64,000 bases of DNA from JANQQC01 sp965262255 (GCA_965262255.1 OZ253505.1:620001-684000); one strand, 5' to 3'. Positions 18,172 to 28,022 are shown, counted from the stretch's first letter. Program-made: numbers and translations. The notes: generated from the letters alone by a model not told the origin.

Positions 18172-20067
18172 ATGTCTTCTACTTCACTTGCGAGAAAAGT
18201 CTCGAACTCTGCTTATCCTGCAGAAAACGATGTCAATGAAGCCTCCCGCCCAGGAAAACCTCGAGGTTTAAGGCCTTCTGATCTTAAATTAATTAAGAGC
18301 GTACAGACCGAGGCCTCTCGGGACGACTTACTTACGAGTTTCGGCAAAAAAACGCTTGAAGACAGGTACCTACTTCCTGGTGAAACCTTTCAAGGCATGT
18401 TTGCGCGTATATCTCATGCCTACGCAGACAATGAAGAACACGCTCAGCGCCTATACGATTACATGTCGAACTTGTGGTTTATGCCGTCTACTCCCATTCT
18501 TTCAAATGGCGGGGCGGAACGCGGGTTACCCATTTCATGTTTTCTAAATCAAGTCGGTGACTCTCTAGATGAGATTGTTAACACCTGGACGGAAAATGTG
18601 TGGCTCGCATCAAACGGAGGCGGAATTGGAACGTACTGGGGAGGTGTTCGATCGATTGGAGAAAGAGTCGGGCAAAACGGGCAAACCTCGGGAATAATTC
18701 CGTTTATCCGAGTCATGGACTCTCTTACATTGGCAATTTCTCAAGGGTCTCTTCGGCGAGGTTCCGCCGCATGCTACTTGGATGTTCACCATCCCGAAAT
18801 CGAGGAATTCTTAGACATCCGAAAACCGTCAGGGGATTTTAATCGTCGATCCCTTAATCTTCATCACGGAATTAATATCACCGATGATTTTATGGAGGCG
18901 GTTAGAAACAACGAAAAATTTGGACTTAAATCGCCCAAGACTGGCGAGGTAATTCGGCGCGTTAATGCTAGAGAGCTGTGGCAAAGAATTCTCGAACTAC
19001 GGATTCAAACAGGTGAACCCTATCTTTTGTTCACAGACACAGTTAATCATGCGATGCCTGTTCATCAGAGAAAGCTTGGACTGAAAATCACGCAATCCAA
19101 CCTATGCTCCGAGATTACACTTGCAACCGGCAAAGATCACAACGACAAAGAGAGAACAGCGGTCTGTTGTCTATCATCCTTGAACGCTGAGAAATTCTTA
19201 GAATGGAAAGATGACGAAAATTTCTTGGAAGACGTGTTTCGCTTTTTAGACAATGTGCTGACTGATTTTATAGAACGCGCACCTGAAGAAATGGCGCAAG
19301 CGGTTTATTCGGCAAAACAAGAACGATCGGTGGGGCTTGGCTTGATGGGCTTTCACTCTTTTTTGCAAGCGATGAATGTGTCATTCGAAAGCGCTATGGC
19401 TAAAGTATGGAATGACAAAATTTTCAAACATATTAGGCGCGGCGCTGATGCCGTCTCCGTAAAACTCGCCAAAGAGCGTGGTCCCTGTGAAGACGCAAAA
19501 GCTGAAGGAATGATGGCGCGATTTTCAAACAAGCTAGCGGTCGCGCCAACTGCTTCTATTTCAATTATTTGTGGAGGAACTTCTGCCGGAATCGAACCGA
19601 TTCCTGCCAATATTTACACCCATAAAACTTTATCGGGTTCATTCACCGTTAAAAATCGCCAACTCGAAAAGTTACTTGAACAAAAAGGCGAGAACTGCGA
19701 TGAAGTATGGCAGTCAATACTTCAGCATGAGGGTTCGGTCCAGCACCTAGACTGTCTTGATGAAGACGAGAAAACCTTGTTTAAGACCGCCTTTGAAATT
19801 GACCAGAGATGGATCATTGAGTTAGCCTCCGACCGAACGAAGTACATCTGTCAGTCACAGTCGCTCAACATATTTTTGCCGGGCGATATAGATAAATGGG
19901 ACCTCCATATGTTGCATTGGACGGCCTGGGAGAAAGGCCTAAAATCACTGTACTACTGCAGATCAAAGTCAGTACAACGAGCTTCCTTCGCCGGAACTAA
20001 GCAAAAGAAAGAAGAATTTGCTATTGCTAACTCTACTGATTACGACGAATGTTTGGCGTGTCAATAG
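18172..20067 (+). CDS. nrdA: Class I ribonucleoside-diphosphate reductase, large subunit
   Basis: 631 residues. It reduces ribonucleotides to deoxyribonucleotides, using a radical generated by NrdB. Active-site features are present: Cys in PISCFLNQ, the NLCSEI triad with the thiyl-radical Cys and Glu, Cys in AVCCLSSLN, the tyrosine pair in SLYYCRSKS that relays the radical, and a C-terminal CLACQ that re-reduces the site. GGNG and GGGIGTYW match the specificity and active-site loops. ATG 18172 with AGGA six bases upstream is preferred over TTG 18157. The N-terminal 50 residues do not look like an ATP-cone, so allosteric activity control may lie elsewhere. No nrdB is adjacent. Confidence 0.93.
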   Translation: MSSTSLARKVSNSAYPAENDVNEASRPGKPRGLRPSDLKLIKSVQTEASRDDLLTSFGKKTLEDRYLLPGETFQGMFARISHAYADNEEHAQRLYDYMSNLWFMPSTPILSNGGAERGLPISCFLNQVGDSLDEIVNTWTENVWLASNGGGIGTYWGGVRSIGERVGQNGQTSGIIPFIRVMDSLTLAISQGSLRRGSAACYLDVHHPEIEEFLDIRKPSGDFNRRSLNLHHGINITDDFMEAVRNNEKFGLKSPKTGEVIRRVNARELWQRILELRIQTGEPYLLFTDTVNHAMPVHQRKLGLKITQSNLCSEITLATGKDHNDKERTAVCCLSSLNAEKFLEWKDDENFLEDVFRFLDNVLTDFIERAPEEMAQAVYSAKQERSVGLGLMGFHSFLQAMNVSFESAMAKVWNDKIFKHIRRGADAVSVKLAKERGPCEDAKAEGMMARFSNKLAVAPTASISIICGGTSAGIEPIPANIYTHKTLSGSFTVKNRQLEKLLEQKGENCDEVWQSILQHEGSVQHLDCLDEDEKTLFKTAFEIDQRWIIELASDRTKYICQSQSLNIFLPGDIDKWDLHMLHWTAWEKGLKSLYYCRSKSVQRASFAGTKQKKEEFAIANSTDYDECLACQ

Positions 20068-20075
20068 TGTTCAAT

Positions 20076-20972
20076 TCAGACCACCACCGATTTTACAATC
20101 TCTCCGATAATCAGTGCTTCTTTGGATCTGAATGAACCCGCCCTCCAAGCAATTCCAACAGATCTTCCGATCAATGGCGATTTGAAAGCTCGGACATCAA
20201 CTCCCGCCCTATCGGCAAAGCCTGTATCGACCGCAATTTTCGGGAGCATTGACACCCCTAGTCCATTTGAAACCATCTGCACCAGAGTGAGCAGAGATGT
20301 GGCTGCTAGGCTAGCATTGTGCCTAGTGTTATGGAGTGAACAGATTGAAAGAACGTGATGTCTCAAGCAATGGCCATCCTCCAACAACAGCATATCTTTT
20401 GGACGCAAATCGTTTGCTGTCAGAGATTTCTTCGTCAACAGATCATGGTCTATTGGGGCAACGAGTAAAAATTCGTCGTCGAATAAGTTTTCAATTTCAA
20501 TTCCTGGTGTTTTCCATGGAAGAGCAAGCAAGGCAGCGTCAATAACTCTGTTTCGCAAAAGTTCAGTAAGACTATCAGTTTTGTCTTCACTTAAAAACAG
20601 TTTCAGTTTAGGGTAATCTTTTTTCAGTATCCCCGTTAACTGTGGAAAAATGAAAGGAGCTATTGTCGGAATAGCCCCGAGCCGAAAAGAACCGGTCAGA
20701 GGTTCACCGGTTTTGATTACATTAAGCAATAATTCTTCAAGCTCTGCGACGACAATTTTTGCCCGTGCAACTGCAATCTTACCCGCTTCAGTAAGAATGA
20801 CACCTCGTTTCTCCCTTTCGACGAGCTGAACGCCGAGTCCGCGCTCCGTTTCTTTTATAGCCGTTGAAAGGGTCGGCTGTGTCACATTGCATCTTTTTGC
20901 CGCAAGCGTGAATGACTCTTCCTCGGCAAGAGCAATTAGAAACTGTAACTGCCTAATTGACGGCAACGCCAT
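20076..20972 (-). CDS. oxyR: OxyR, peroxide-sensing LysR-type regulator
   Basis: 298 residues. N-terminal winged HTH (IRQLQFLIALAEEESFTLAA, VTQPTLSTAIKETE) and a LysR effector domain. LLLEDGHCLRHHVLSIC matches the E. coli OxyR redox loop, with the two cysteines nine residues apart as C199 and C208. Their disulfide switches the protein to an activator of peroxide-defence genes. TSLLTLVQMVSNGLGVSMLP fits the rest of the domain. No catalase or peroxiredoxin gene is beside it, so its targets are elsewhere. It converges with nrdA, with 8 bp between the stops. Confidence 0.92.
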   Translation of the reverse strand: MALPSIRQLQFLIALAEEESFTLAAKRCNVTQPTLSTAIKETERGLGVQLVEREKRGVILTEAGKIAVARAKIVVAELEELLLNVIKTGEPLTGSFRLGAIPTIAPFIFPQLTGILKKDYPKLKLFLSEDKTDSLTELLRNRVIDAALLALPWKTPGIEIENLFDDEFLLVAPIDHDLLTKKSLTANDLRPKDMLLLEDGHCLRHHVLSICSLHNTRHNASLAATSLLTLVQMVSNGLGVSMLPKIAVDTGFADRAGVDVRAFKSPLIGRSVGIAWRAGSFRSKEALIIGEIVKSVVV

Positions 20973-21059
20973 GTTGTAAGTTCGTTACAAAATTATTGAC
21001 GACACTCGAATTTAGGCCTTCTGGGGATCGCCGAGCTAAGGTATCGCAGTTTGGGGCCA

Positions 21060-22265
21060 TTACCCTTGTTTCAATTCATCGAAATTGACACTTTTGTCTA
21101 CTCGTACATCTTGGGGGAGTCCGAGAACTCTTTCAGCAATAATGTTTTTCAAAATTTCATCAGTTCCACCAGCAATTCTCAGACCCGGAGCCCACATGAA
21201 TCCTTGCTGAAAGAATGCATCCTGAGGCATTCTGTTTTCATCTGTCATTATTCCGTAATGATCCTGCATGTCTATCGCAGAGTTGCAGATATCTTGAAGC
21301 TGATTTGCATTTATGATTTTCCCGATAGAATTTTCAGGTCCAGGGGTTTGACCTCTCGAAAGGGCTGTTTGAGTCCTAAACTTGGTGAGTTTATAGCCTT
21401 GAGCTGCAACGTACCAATCCGCAAGTTTCGAACGGAAAGCACCATCACTGACGGTACCTGCTTGCTTAGAATATTCTAAAATCTCGCCCCAGTCCGGTCC
21501 GGTTGAACCTCCAACTGCAAGTCTTTCATTCATCAACGTAACCAAGGCAACTTTCCAACCATTACCGGCTTCCCCCAATCGGTCGCTATCTGGTATTCGC
21601 ACATCTGTAAAATAGACTTCATTAAACTCGCGTTGCCCAGACGCTTGGTGGATTGGTCTTGCCTCGACACCTTTTTGCTTCATGTCCACTATGAACATCG
21701 TCAAGCCTTTGTGTTTAGGCACCTTAGGATCCGTTCGTACTAGAAGAATTCCATAATCCGAGTAATGAGCGCCTGAGGTCCAAACTTTCTGACCATTGAT
21801 AATCCAGTCGTCGCCATCTCTTTCCGCTTTCGTTTTTAATCCCGCCACATCAGATCCTGCCGAAGGTTCCGAGAAAAGCTGACACCAAATTTCTTCTCCA
21901 CGAAGGGCTTTTTGTACGAAGTTTTTCTTATGCACGTCTGAACCGAAAGCAATCACTGTAGGAATACACATTCCCAACCCTATTGCAAAAGGGCCGACCG
22001 GTGCATCAAACTTAGCTTCTTCTTGATTCCAAATAACCTGTTGCATCGGAGTCCCCCCTCTTCCGCCCATTTCCTTTGGCCACGTAATCTGGGCATAGCC
22101 AGCATCTGCCTTGGTCGCTTGCCAATTTTTGGCTTGCTTCATAAACTCAGAACCCGTCAGACGCTGACGCATGGACTGGGCAGTTTTCGGGGCAAGGTGC
22201 TTTTCCAAAAATGTACGCGCTTCTGCGCGAAATTCCGCTTCTTGTGGAGTGTCGTTAAAATCCAT
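21060..22265 (-). CDS. Acyl-CoA dehydrogenase
   Basis: 401 residues. Flavoenzyme that introduces a trans-2,3 double bond into an acyl-CoA thioester. Family blocks: QLFSEPSAGSDVAGLKTKA (FAD/substrate loop), WIINGQKVWTSGAHYSDYG, and the C-terminal APGLRIAGGTDEILKNIIAERVLGLP. ATG 22265 with GAGGGAC upstream is preferred over the frame start at 22316, which overlaps the previous gene. It is the second gene of an ACAD pair, and such pairs often form a heteromeric enzyme acting on branched, aromatic or steroid side-chain CoAs. Substrate unknown. Confidence 0.93.
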   Translation of the reverse strand: MDFNDTPQEAEFRAEARTFLEKHLAPKTAQSMRQRLTGSEFMKQAKNWQATKADAGYAQITWPKEMGGRGGTPMQQVIWNQEEAKFDAPVGPFAIGLGMCIPTVIAFGSDVHKKNFVQKALRGEEIWCQLFSEPSAGSDVAGLKTKAERDGDDWIINGQKVWTSGAHYSDYGILLVRTDPKVPKHKGLTMFIVDMKQKGVEARPIHQASGQREFNEVYFTDVRIPDSDRLGEAGNGWKVALVTLMNERLAVGGSTGPDWGEILEYSKQAGTVSDGAFRSKLADWYVAAQGYKLTKFRTQTALSRGQTPGPENSIGKIINANQLQDICNSAIDMQDHYGIMTDENRMPQDAFFQQGFMWAPGLRIAGGTDEILKNIIAERVLGLPQDVRVDKSVNFDELKQG

Positions 22266-22312
22266 GATTTGTCCCTCGGTAGAAATTGACGTAATGATGA
22301 CGTAACAGCTGT

Positions 22313-23428
22313 TCAAACAGTGTTCTTTAGTTCAAGAGTTGTTACAAGTTTTTCTTTCCAAACACTTGGTGATCCTGCTTGAACTGCTAACAATTTGGCG
22401 CGGCGGTAGTACAGATGACAGTCGACTTCCCAAGTGTATCCCATACCGCCATGAGTTTGAATATTTTCTTTTGACGCGAACCAAAATGCTTCCGAAGCAG
22501 CGAGTCTTGAAGCTGCCGCGGCTTCTGGCAACTCGCTTGAGTTTGAAGATAATGCCCACGCTCCATAATAACAGTTAGAACGGGCAATTTCATTTTTCAC
22601 ATATACGTCCGCTAGCTTGTGCTTAATCGCCTGATTGCCTCCAATAGGTCGACCAAACGCAAATCGCTCCTTCGCGTATTCAGTCGCACGTTCCAAACAC
22701 ACCGAAGCTCCTCCTAACTGTTCAAAGGCAAGAAGGACGGCGACTTTGTTCAACAAAATCTCATGCAAGGATTGACCTTCACCCACTCCTCCTAATCTTT
22801 CTACCGGTACTCCGTCAAACTTTAGTTCCGCATGTGATCTAGTCGGTTCAAGCGTTTTTACTTTGTCACGAGAAACACCCGGTGAGTCCAAATCAACGAG
22901 AAACCACCCTGCCCCATTCTCGTCCGATCCAAGAACAACCGAATGGGTCGCTACGTCTCCGTCAGTAACCGGCACTTTGGTGCCAGAAATTTTGCCATTC
23001 GAAACTCTGCAACTTAGTCTAGACGAATCTACGCAACCTGGACCTTCGCTAGACGCATAACACCCGATGAGTTCACCGTTGGCTATTTTAGGTAAATACT
23101 TAGCTTTTTGTTCGTCAGTTCCAGCCAGTTTTATTGCCTCAGCCAGAAAATAGACGGTTGAGGAAAACGGAACTGGAGAAATTGCACGGCCAATCTCTTC
23201 GGCGATTACACACAGATCCAGCATATCCATGCCTTGTCCGCCGAATTCTTCGGGTATGGCAGTGCCAAGCCATCCCATTTCTATGATCTGATCCCATAAT
23301 TCATTGTGATAGCTTTTACTATCATCATCTAGCACTTCCCGAACTTTGGGTGTCGCGCTTGCTGATGAAAGAAACTTTCTTACTTCGTCTCGAAGGAACT
23401 TTTGTTCATCGGAAAAGTCGAAATTCAT
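22313..23428 (-). CDS. Acyl-CoA dehydrogenase, second subunit-like
   Basis: 371 residues. N-terminus MNFDFSDEQKFLRDEVRKFL and MGWLGTAIPEEFGGQGMDML are typical ACAD. ERATEYAKERFAFGRPIGGNQAIKHKLADVY and the C-terminal QTHGGMGYTWEVDCHLYYRRAKL carry the FAD contacts. The middle domain (SSEGPGCVDSSRLSC) is divergent, as in the smaller partner of two-gene ACADs. ATG 23428 is chosen, with AGGAG 10 nt upstream; TTG 23434 would also fit. It lies 47 nt ahead of the other ACAD on the same strand and is probably cotranscribed. Confidence 0.9.
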   Translation of the reverse strand: MNFDFSDEQKFLRDEVRKFLSSASATPKVREVLDDDSKSYHNELWDQIIEMGWLGTAIPEEFGGQGMDMLDLCVIAEEIGRAISPVPFSSTVYFLAEAIKLAGTDEQKAKYLPKIANGELIGCYASSEGPGCVDSSRLSCRVSNGKISGTKVPVTDGDVATHSVVLGSDENGAGWFLVDLDSPGVSRDKVKTLEPTRSHAELKFDGVPVERLGGVGEGQSLHEILLNKVAVLLAFEQLGGASVCLERATEYAKERFAFGRPIGGNQAIKHKLADVYVKNEIARSNCYYGAWALSSNSSELPEAAAASRLAASEAFWFASKENIQTHGGMGYTWEVDCHLYYRRAKLLAVQAGSPSVWKEKLVTTLELKNTV

Positions 23429-23936
23429 ACTCAAGAATCTCCTAAAATTAGGGAAATTTTATACTTCCGTTCCGTTTTACCACACATTTTTTAAAATGCT
23501 TACTAAATTACGCATCCAAGATTGTTTGATTCTAAGGCGTTCTTTTCATAACTATTCGGAATTTCTAGTACTACAATGCCTTCGGTGACGATTGAACTAC
23601 ACGAGAGACCATAACGTAATACGACAAGGAGTATTGAAAGTTAAAAAACTCATAGATTGCTAACGATATAAGCGTTACTATCTGTATAGTCCCGCAAACA
23701 GGGTGTTCAAGAATAGATTTCAAAGCCAAATAGCAAAGTTTCTATAGAGGTACTATGTGAGACTGTTGCGAAATAGAAAGTTTGGGAAAATATCTACAAA
23801 AATTTGAAGTTTTCGCGACTAGATGGCCCTAAAATAAGGCGTTTGGCGATCCAGTTTGAGTGCAAATCATCGAAAATCGAACGAAGAACGAGTTTCGCAA
23901 CAGTCTCATGTGTCAAAGTGTTAGAGAATCCCCAAT
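23429..23936. other. Gene-free region holding a MITE
   Basis: The promoter of the acyl-CoA dehydrogenase pair should lie in the first 150 bases. The rest is occupied by a short terminal-inverted-repeat element (23759-23907, listed separately). It ends just after the ietS stop. I see no coding sequence. Confidence 0.5.
23759..23907. mobile_element. 149-bp MITE with 15-bp terminal inverted repeats
   Basis: GAGACTGTTGCGAAA at 23759-23773 is exactly inverted as TTTCGCAACAGTCTC at 23893-23907. ATGT flanks both ends (23755-23758 and 23908-23911), which fits a 4-bp target duplication. The interior is non-coding. The terminal sequence resembles IS5-superfamily ends (GAG-CTGTTGC type), so it is probably a deletion derivative moved by an IS5-like transposase encoded elsewhere. 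It lies 29 bp beyond the ietS stop. Confidence 0.8.
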
Positions 23937-26441
23937 CTATCCGATTTTAGGAGAAATTTTAGTTGTTATTGGAGTGTAAATATCGATATCTAGAGTTGGC
24001 ACAAACAGTGAAATTACCAAGCTGTATCGTGCCATTGCCTCTGCTTTTCCTAAATAATACCGATCTTTCCACCATCCTGACCTAGGAAACACGCCAATAT
24101 ATTTGACCTCCCGAGCTTCAGTCGCCGACATGGTTACCCAGTCTCTATGAATTGATCCTCGACTTCTACTAGCTCGTTGTCCTATTTCCCAGTTCACACT
24201 AGGGCTTGAATAATACCCCTTACCAAAATTTCTATATGCCTTGTTAGAACGGGCGATAAAGTTCTCTAACTTTTCTGTAGGAGTATTAATATCAAAATCC
24301 AACCCATGAGAACGATACCTATATTTATTTCGCCAACCAATTTCACCCGGTCCAGGTTCTATGAAATATGATAAGGTTACATTAACGGTAACATCTATAT
24401 TATCTGGTAACAATGCGAGTGCTTCTTTTGGCCAAGGAAGTTCATATATTTGCATTTCTTTGGCGCGAACATCGGATTTTCCGTAAACCTTAAACGGCTG
24501 AATTTCGTTTTGAATGACAAGCGTTAAATTGTTCCTAGCCGACTGCAAAGCTTGGTTAACATTTGGGACTCCATACCCGCAAATTCTCAGTAGATTTTCA
24601 TAACTTGCTTTATCGGTTTTTCCACTCAGCGAAAATTGCGCTTTCAGTTCTTTTGTCCACTGAGCCGAATGAATTAGGAGAGCTCGAATAGTTTCTGGCC
24701 AGGCCTCGGAATACTGAGCCATCAAGCGACTAGCTATTTCCGTAGCAACACCCGTTGCAGCGCTGGTCATACAATACGAAATCAGCAAAGTTTCTTCTGG
24801 CTTATGACTCAAACTTAATAACGATAGATCATCAAGCTCCGTTGTAAAACCGGTTTTGTCTACTCCCACGTTACCTCCTTCACAGACAATATCGGGGTTG
24901 TTTGGCCAACGTTTGTCCCACGTTTTAGAGGTTGTGCTGAATGGTGACAATCCTCCTGACCGAGCCTTGGGTTTGTACATTAATTTAAAATGCGAATTTT
25001 CGATCACATCTTTAAACGTCAGTGCACCGACCGTAACTGCATTCCAAGCCTGGGCTGGGTCATGGATGCTTTTCGCCAAATTTGCTTCCGGATAATTGTT
25101 CCAATCTTCAGGTTCACCTACATTTCCTGCCGCTAGAATGATCAACCGTCTAGTTTCTGTTCCAACTCCTGCAGAGAGTTGATCTATAGAACCCGACCAA
25201 GACGACGGTCGTCCTCTGTCTACATCATCACCGGCGGTTGTAGTCAGGCAAAACACTCTGCGGTGATTCGGATTTTCAATTTCTACTCGACTGATTGCTT
25301 GACTTGTTCGAGCTCCAAACAAGTTCTTATCGGAAAAATAGCTTGATTCAGGTATCAATTTGCACGACTCTAGCTGAAATGGAAGTTCGTATTCGTCGTT
25401 CGATTGTAGCATGTTTCCTAGATTGGTTCCAAACGCCACTGTTCCGCACATACTAGTTCCATGACCGTTAAAGTCTGAGGTTGTCCAGTTCGGGTTTACG
25501 GTATAACAGCTCTCATCTCTTAATACCTTGGTCAACAATGGGTGCTGATTGTTAACACCAGTATCTAAAACGCATGCAAAGCACTTGGGCTCTTTGCTAA
25601 CTTTAATTCTTTCATACAATCCCTCCACCCATTCAGACTGTATAGAGTTTTCTTGACCTACGAAAAAATCCGATTCTGACTTGGCATTACGAAATTCAGC
25701 TATGTAATCTGACGAAAGTAGTATCTGATCTAGATCATCAGTTGAAGCGAAGATCAACACAACTTCTCGCTCCGGAAATGAAATTCGCGAATTTTGTATC
25801 TCAATATTAAGAACTGAACATATATCCGTAAAATTCTTTATTACACTTGAACTATTTTCTGGCTTTACTCTCAACCAGACCTCACACCAAAATTTATTAT
25901 CATTCTCGGGAATTTGTTCTACCGGATCATACCAAAATGAATGAACGACTGCTTTTCGTAAACTTTCTATGCTTTCAACTAAATCTCTATTTTTAGGTTT
26001 TTCAGATTCTGTGTCTCGTATACTATCAATATACTTTTGAGCTTTATTCATAAGAATGTTTTCTTTGCCGAATGGTACAAAAATAGTACAGTACTGTGTT
26101 TTCTCCTCGCTATCTAGATCAGAAAGTGTTCGAACGTTGAGCAGTCTGATACCGTATTGGCGCGCTTCTAAACTTTCGAATTTTAAATCGAAACCGAGTC
26201 CACTCTTAAACTCAATATACGTACCCGTAAGTGCCGGTGCGGACACAGACTTTCTCTCTTTGGCCTCTTTTTTCGCTTCCTGCCACGCGATCTCCAGTTG
26301 GTTTACTATCATCTGAGCATGGGAATTCCTGTCAACCCTATCCGGAGTAAAAAAGCCTGACCCACCGCCAGATGGATTGGTATAGTCATAATACGCGGGA
26401 GTTTCCTTAATGAATAGATGAGGATAATCTAATTTGGTCAT
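23937..26441 (-). CDS. ietS: IetS-like subtilisin-family (S8) serine protease
   Basis: 834 residues with the subtilase catalytic residues in order: Asp293 in CVLDTGVNN, His327 in FNGHGTSMCG, oxyanion Asn440 in LAAGNVGEP, Ser560 in YCMTSAATGVA. About 280 residues precede the protease domain and 230 follow it; neither part has a signal peptide, so it acts in the cytoplasm. The gene starts inside the stop of an AAA+ ATPase gene (ATGA overlap). This ATPase-protease pair matches ietAS, first described as a toxin-antitoxin/incompatibility module on Agrobacterium Ti plasmids and later reported as an anti-phage system. In that scheme the protease is the toxic effector. A housekeeping protease is less likely given the pairing and AT-rich composition. 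Confidence 0.8.
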   Translation of the reverse strand: MTKLDYPHLFIKETPAYYDYTNPSGGGSGFFTPDRVDRNSHAQMIVNQLEIAWQEAKKEAKERKSVSAPALTGTYIEFKSGLGFDLKFESLEARQYGIRLLNVRTLSDLDSEEKTQYCTIFVPFGKENILMNKAQKYIDSIRDTESEKPKNRDLVESIESLRKAVVHSFWYDPVEQIPENDNKFWCEVWLRVKPENSSSVIKNFTDICSVLNIEIQNSRISFPEREVVLIFASTDDLDQILLSSDYIAEFRNAKSESDFFVGQENSIQSEWVEGLYERIKVSKEPKCFACVLDTGVNNQHPLLTKVLRDESCYTVNPNWTTSDFNGHGTSMCGTVAFGTNLGNMLQSNDEYELPFQLESCKLIPESSYFSDKNLFGARTSQAISRVEIENPNHRRVFCLTTTAGDDVDRGRPSSWSGSIDQLSAGVGTETRRLIILAAGNVGEPEDWNNYPEANLAKSIHDPAQAWNAVTVGALTFKDVIENSHFKLMYKPKARSGGLSPFSTTSKTWDKRWPNNPDIVCEGGNVGVDKTGFTTELDDLSLLSLSHKPEETLLISYCMTSAATGVATEIASRLMAQYSEAWPETIRALLIHSAQWTKELKAQFSLSGKTDKASYENLLRICGYGVPNVNQALQSARNNLTLVIQNEIQPFKVYGKSDVRAKEMQIYELPWPKEALALLPDNIDVTVNVTLSYFIEPGPGEIGWRNKYRYRSHGLDFDINTPTEKLENFIARSNKAYRNFGKGYYSSPSVNWEIGQRASRSRGSIHRDWVTMSATEAREVKYIGVFPRSGWWKDRYYLGKAEAMARYSLVISLFVPTLDIDIYTPITTKISPKIG

Positions 26442-27400
26442 TTACCTGCAATTCGTCGAATAGTATTTCTCTCTCTTAGCATCCTGATCATATCTTTTTG
26501 TTCAACCTTACTTTGATTTTCTAGAACAGCTTTCTTCAACGCATCGTCACACGCTAACGTAATTTCCGCATGACTTAAACCTTTGGACGATTTGACGATC
26601 GATTCCAAACAATACTCTTGACAAAAAACATGTAGTCCATTTTTAATTAATTTTTCGACTTCTTTCTTTTTGGGTTTCTCGTAACAAAGTAGGTCATCGA
26701 ATCGTCTAAACAGTGCCAAATCTAGCGAAGAAACACGGTTGGTAGCCGCAATTATGAGACTTTGAGATTCATCGTTCTCTATAAACTGTAACAAAGCATT
26801 CAGAACTCGTCTCATTTCCCCAACATCATCCCCTCCTCCGCGTTCTGTTCCAATGGCATCAAACTCATCAAAGAAATAAACTCCCTTTCTTTCGCGTACC
26901 ATGGTGAATATTTGACGAAGTTTAGCACTCGTTTCACCCAAATACTTAGTTACTAACCTGTCGACTTGAACTACATAGAGAGGATGAGAAACTCTTTTCG
27001 CTAGAACACTAGCTGTCATCGTTTTGCCAGTACCAGGTGGTCCTGACAAAAGAATCTTTCTTCGATTACCTAATCCAAACTTAGCTAACTTCTCTGAATG
27101 AAAGAATTCTTGAGTAATTCTGTCCAGTTGTCTCGCCAAATTTCTGTTAACTACCAACGAACCGTAGTTTCTTAAAACTGGCTGTTGTCGAACGAGATCA
27201 TCAAGTTCACCACTAATAGAGATTACCCGCATCGGGTTTTTCTTGTCAGTATCGATTAGCCCTCTAATTTCCTTAGCGAAAGCGGAACGTCCTTTTCGAG
27301 CCTCGTTTGCCGCTAACTGAAGTGCTACAGTCACAAAGTGTTCACTGTCGTCTTTCAGATGGGATGAGATCAAAGCTTTTATTTGTTCGGCTCTTGCCAC
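26438..27400 (-). CDS. ietA: IetA-like AAA+ ATPase
   Basis: 320 residues. Walker A LLSGPPGTGKTMTA (120-127), Walker B GVYFFDEFDAIG (D178, E179), sensor 1 IIAATNR and an arginine finger candidate in LALFRRFDD show a classic AAA+ ATPase of the CDC48/FtsH type without its own protease or membrane segment. The first 70 residues look like a helical substrate-binding domain. The start is GTG 27400. The stop overlaps ietS by 4 bp. In Agrobacterium, IetA acts as the antitoxin or controller of IetS, probably by remodelling or gating it. Confidence 0.82.
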   Translation of the reverse strand: MARAEQIKALISSHLKDDSEHFVTVALQLAANEARKGRSAFAKEIRGLIDTDKKNPMRVISISGELDDLVRQQPVLRNYGSLVVNRNLARQLDRITQEFFHSEKLAKFGLGNRRKILLSGPPGTGKTMTASVLAKRVSHPLYVVQVDRLVTKYLGETSAKLRQIFTMVRERKGVYFFDEFDAIGTERGGGDDVGEMRRVLNALLQFIENDESQSLIIAATNRVSSLDLALFRRFDDLLCYEKPKKKEVEKLIKNGLHVFCQEYCLESIVKSSKGLSHAEITLACDDALKKAVLENQSKVEQKDMIRMLRERNTIRRIAGK

Positions 27401-28022
27401 AGTTACAGCTCTTCTGATTTAACACTAAAATGTGCTAGTTTTCGAGACGACATAGTATTTACTAGCGATCTTTGCAAACATAGTTAAGTCAGCGGTCACA
27501 ACAACAGCTCGAAACCACTGCCTAACGCTAGAGCATTTTTTGAACTGGTTGATCCAACCATTCTTACACCCCCTATAATGAAGAGAATCCATCGACTGAA
27601 TTTAACCGACTCGTGTTTTCACTGCTCTAAACGCAATCTATTTTAACGCTATTCTGTCCGAAAATCAAAAAAAGATCCTCTCTTTGGTCAAACTGATCTA
27701 TCTAGAGCTTTAGCAATTCAATTAGATTCTCTCAATTTTTTCCGATTCCCGACAGACGAAGCCTTCACCTTCGGTCGTCCCATCAGGATAAATTGTTCTT
27801 TTTATAGTAGCAGCCTAAAATTTATTCAACTAGAGCTACAAACGCTCATACGTTTAGGGAGTAATTCATACTAACTCTGAACCTGATATGGATACAAGCA
27901 GACAGGATTAGATCAAGTGCCGTTAGAATGTTCCCCTTTCGTAGGTTTTTTATACTGTATGCTAGGTAGAGTGACTGAAGCTCACTTAGTTGCGAGGTAG
28001 GCTTAAAATTTCAGGGCTAGGT
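27401..28022. other. Gene-free region upstream of ietA and the dipeptide epimerase
   Basis: The two flanking genes are divergent, so their promoters should be here. A perfect TATAAT lies at about 27575, but its best -35 (TTGATC) is 19 bases away. A frame without any ATG/GTG/TTG start is open from about 27636 to 27870 and is not called. A small hairpin (GACGAAG...CTTCGGTCGTC, about 27756-27780) is present. Confidence 0.4.

Noticed and set aside
27636..27870. Open frame without a start codon upstream of the dipeptide epimerase
   Set aside because: No ATG/GTG/TTG start and no recognised domain; could be a gene relic but there is no evidence.
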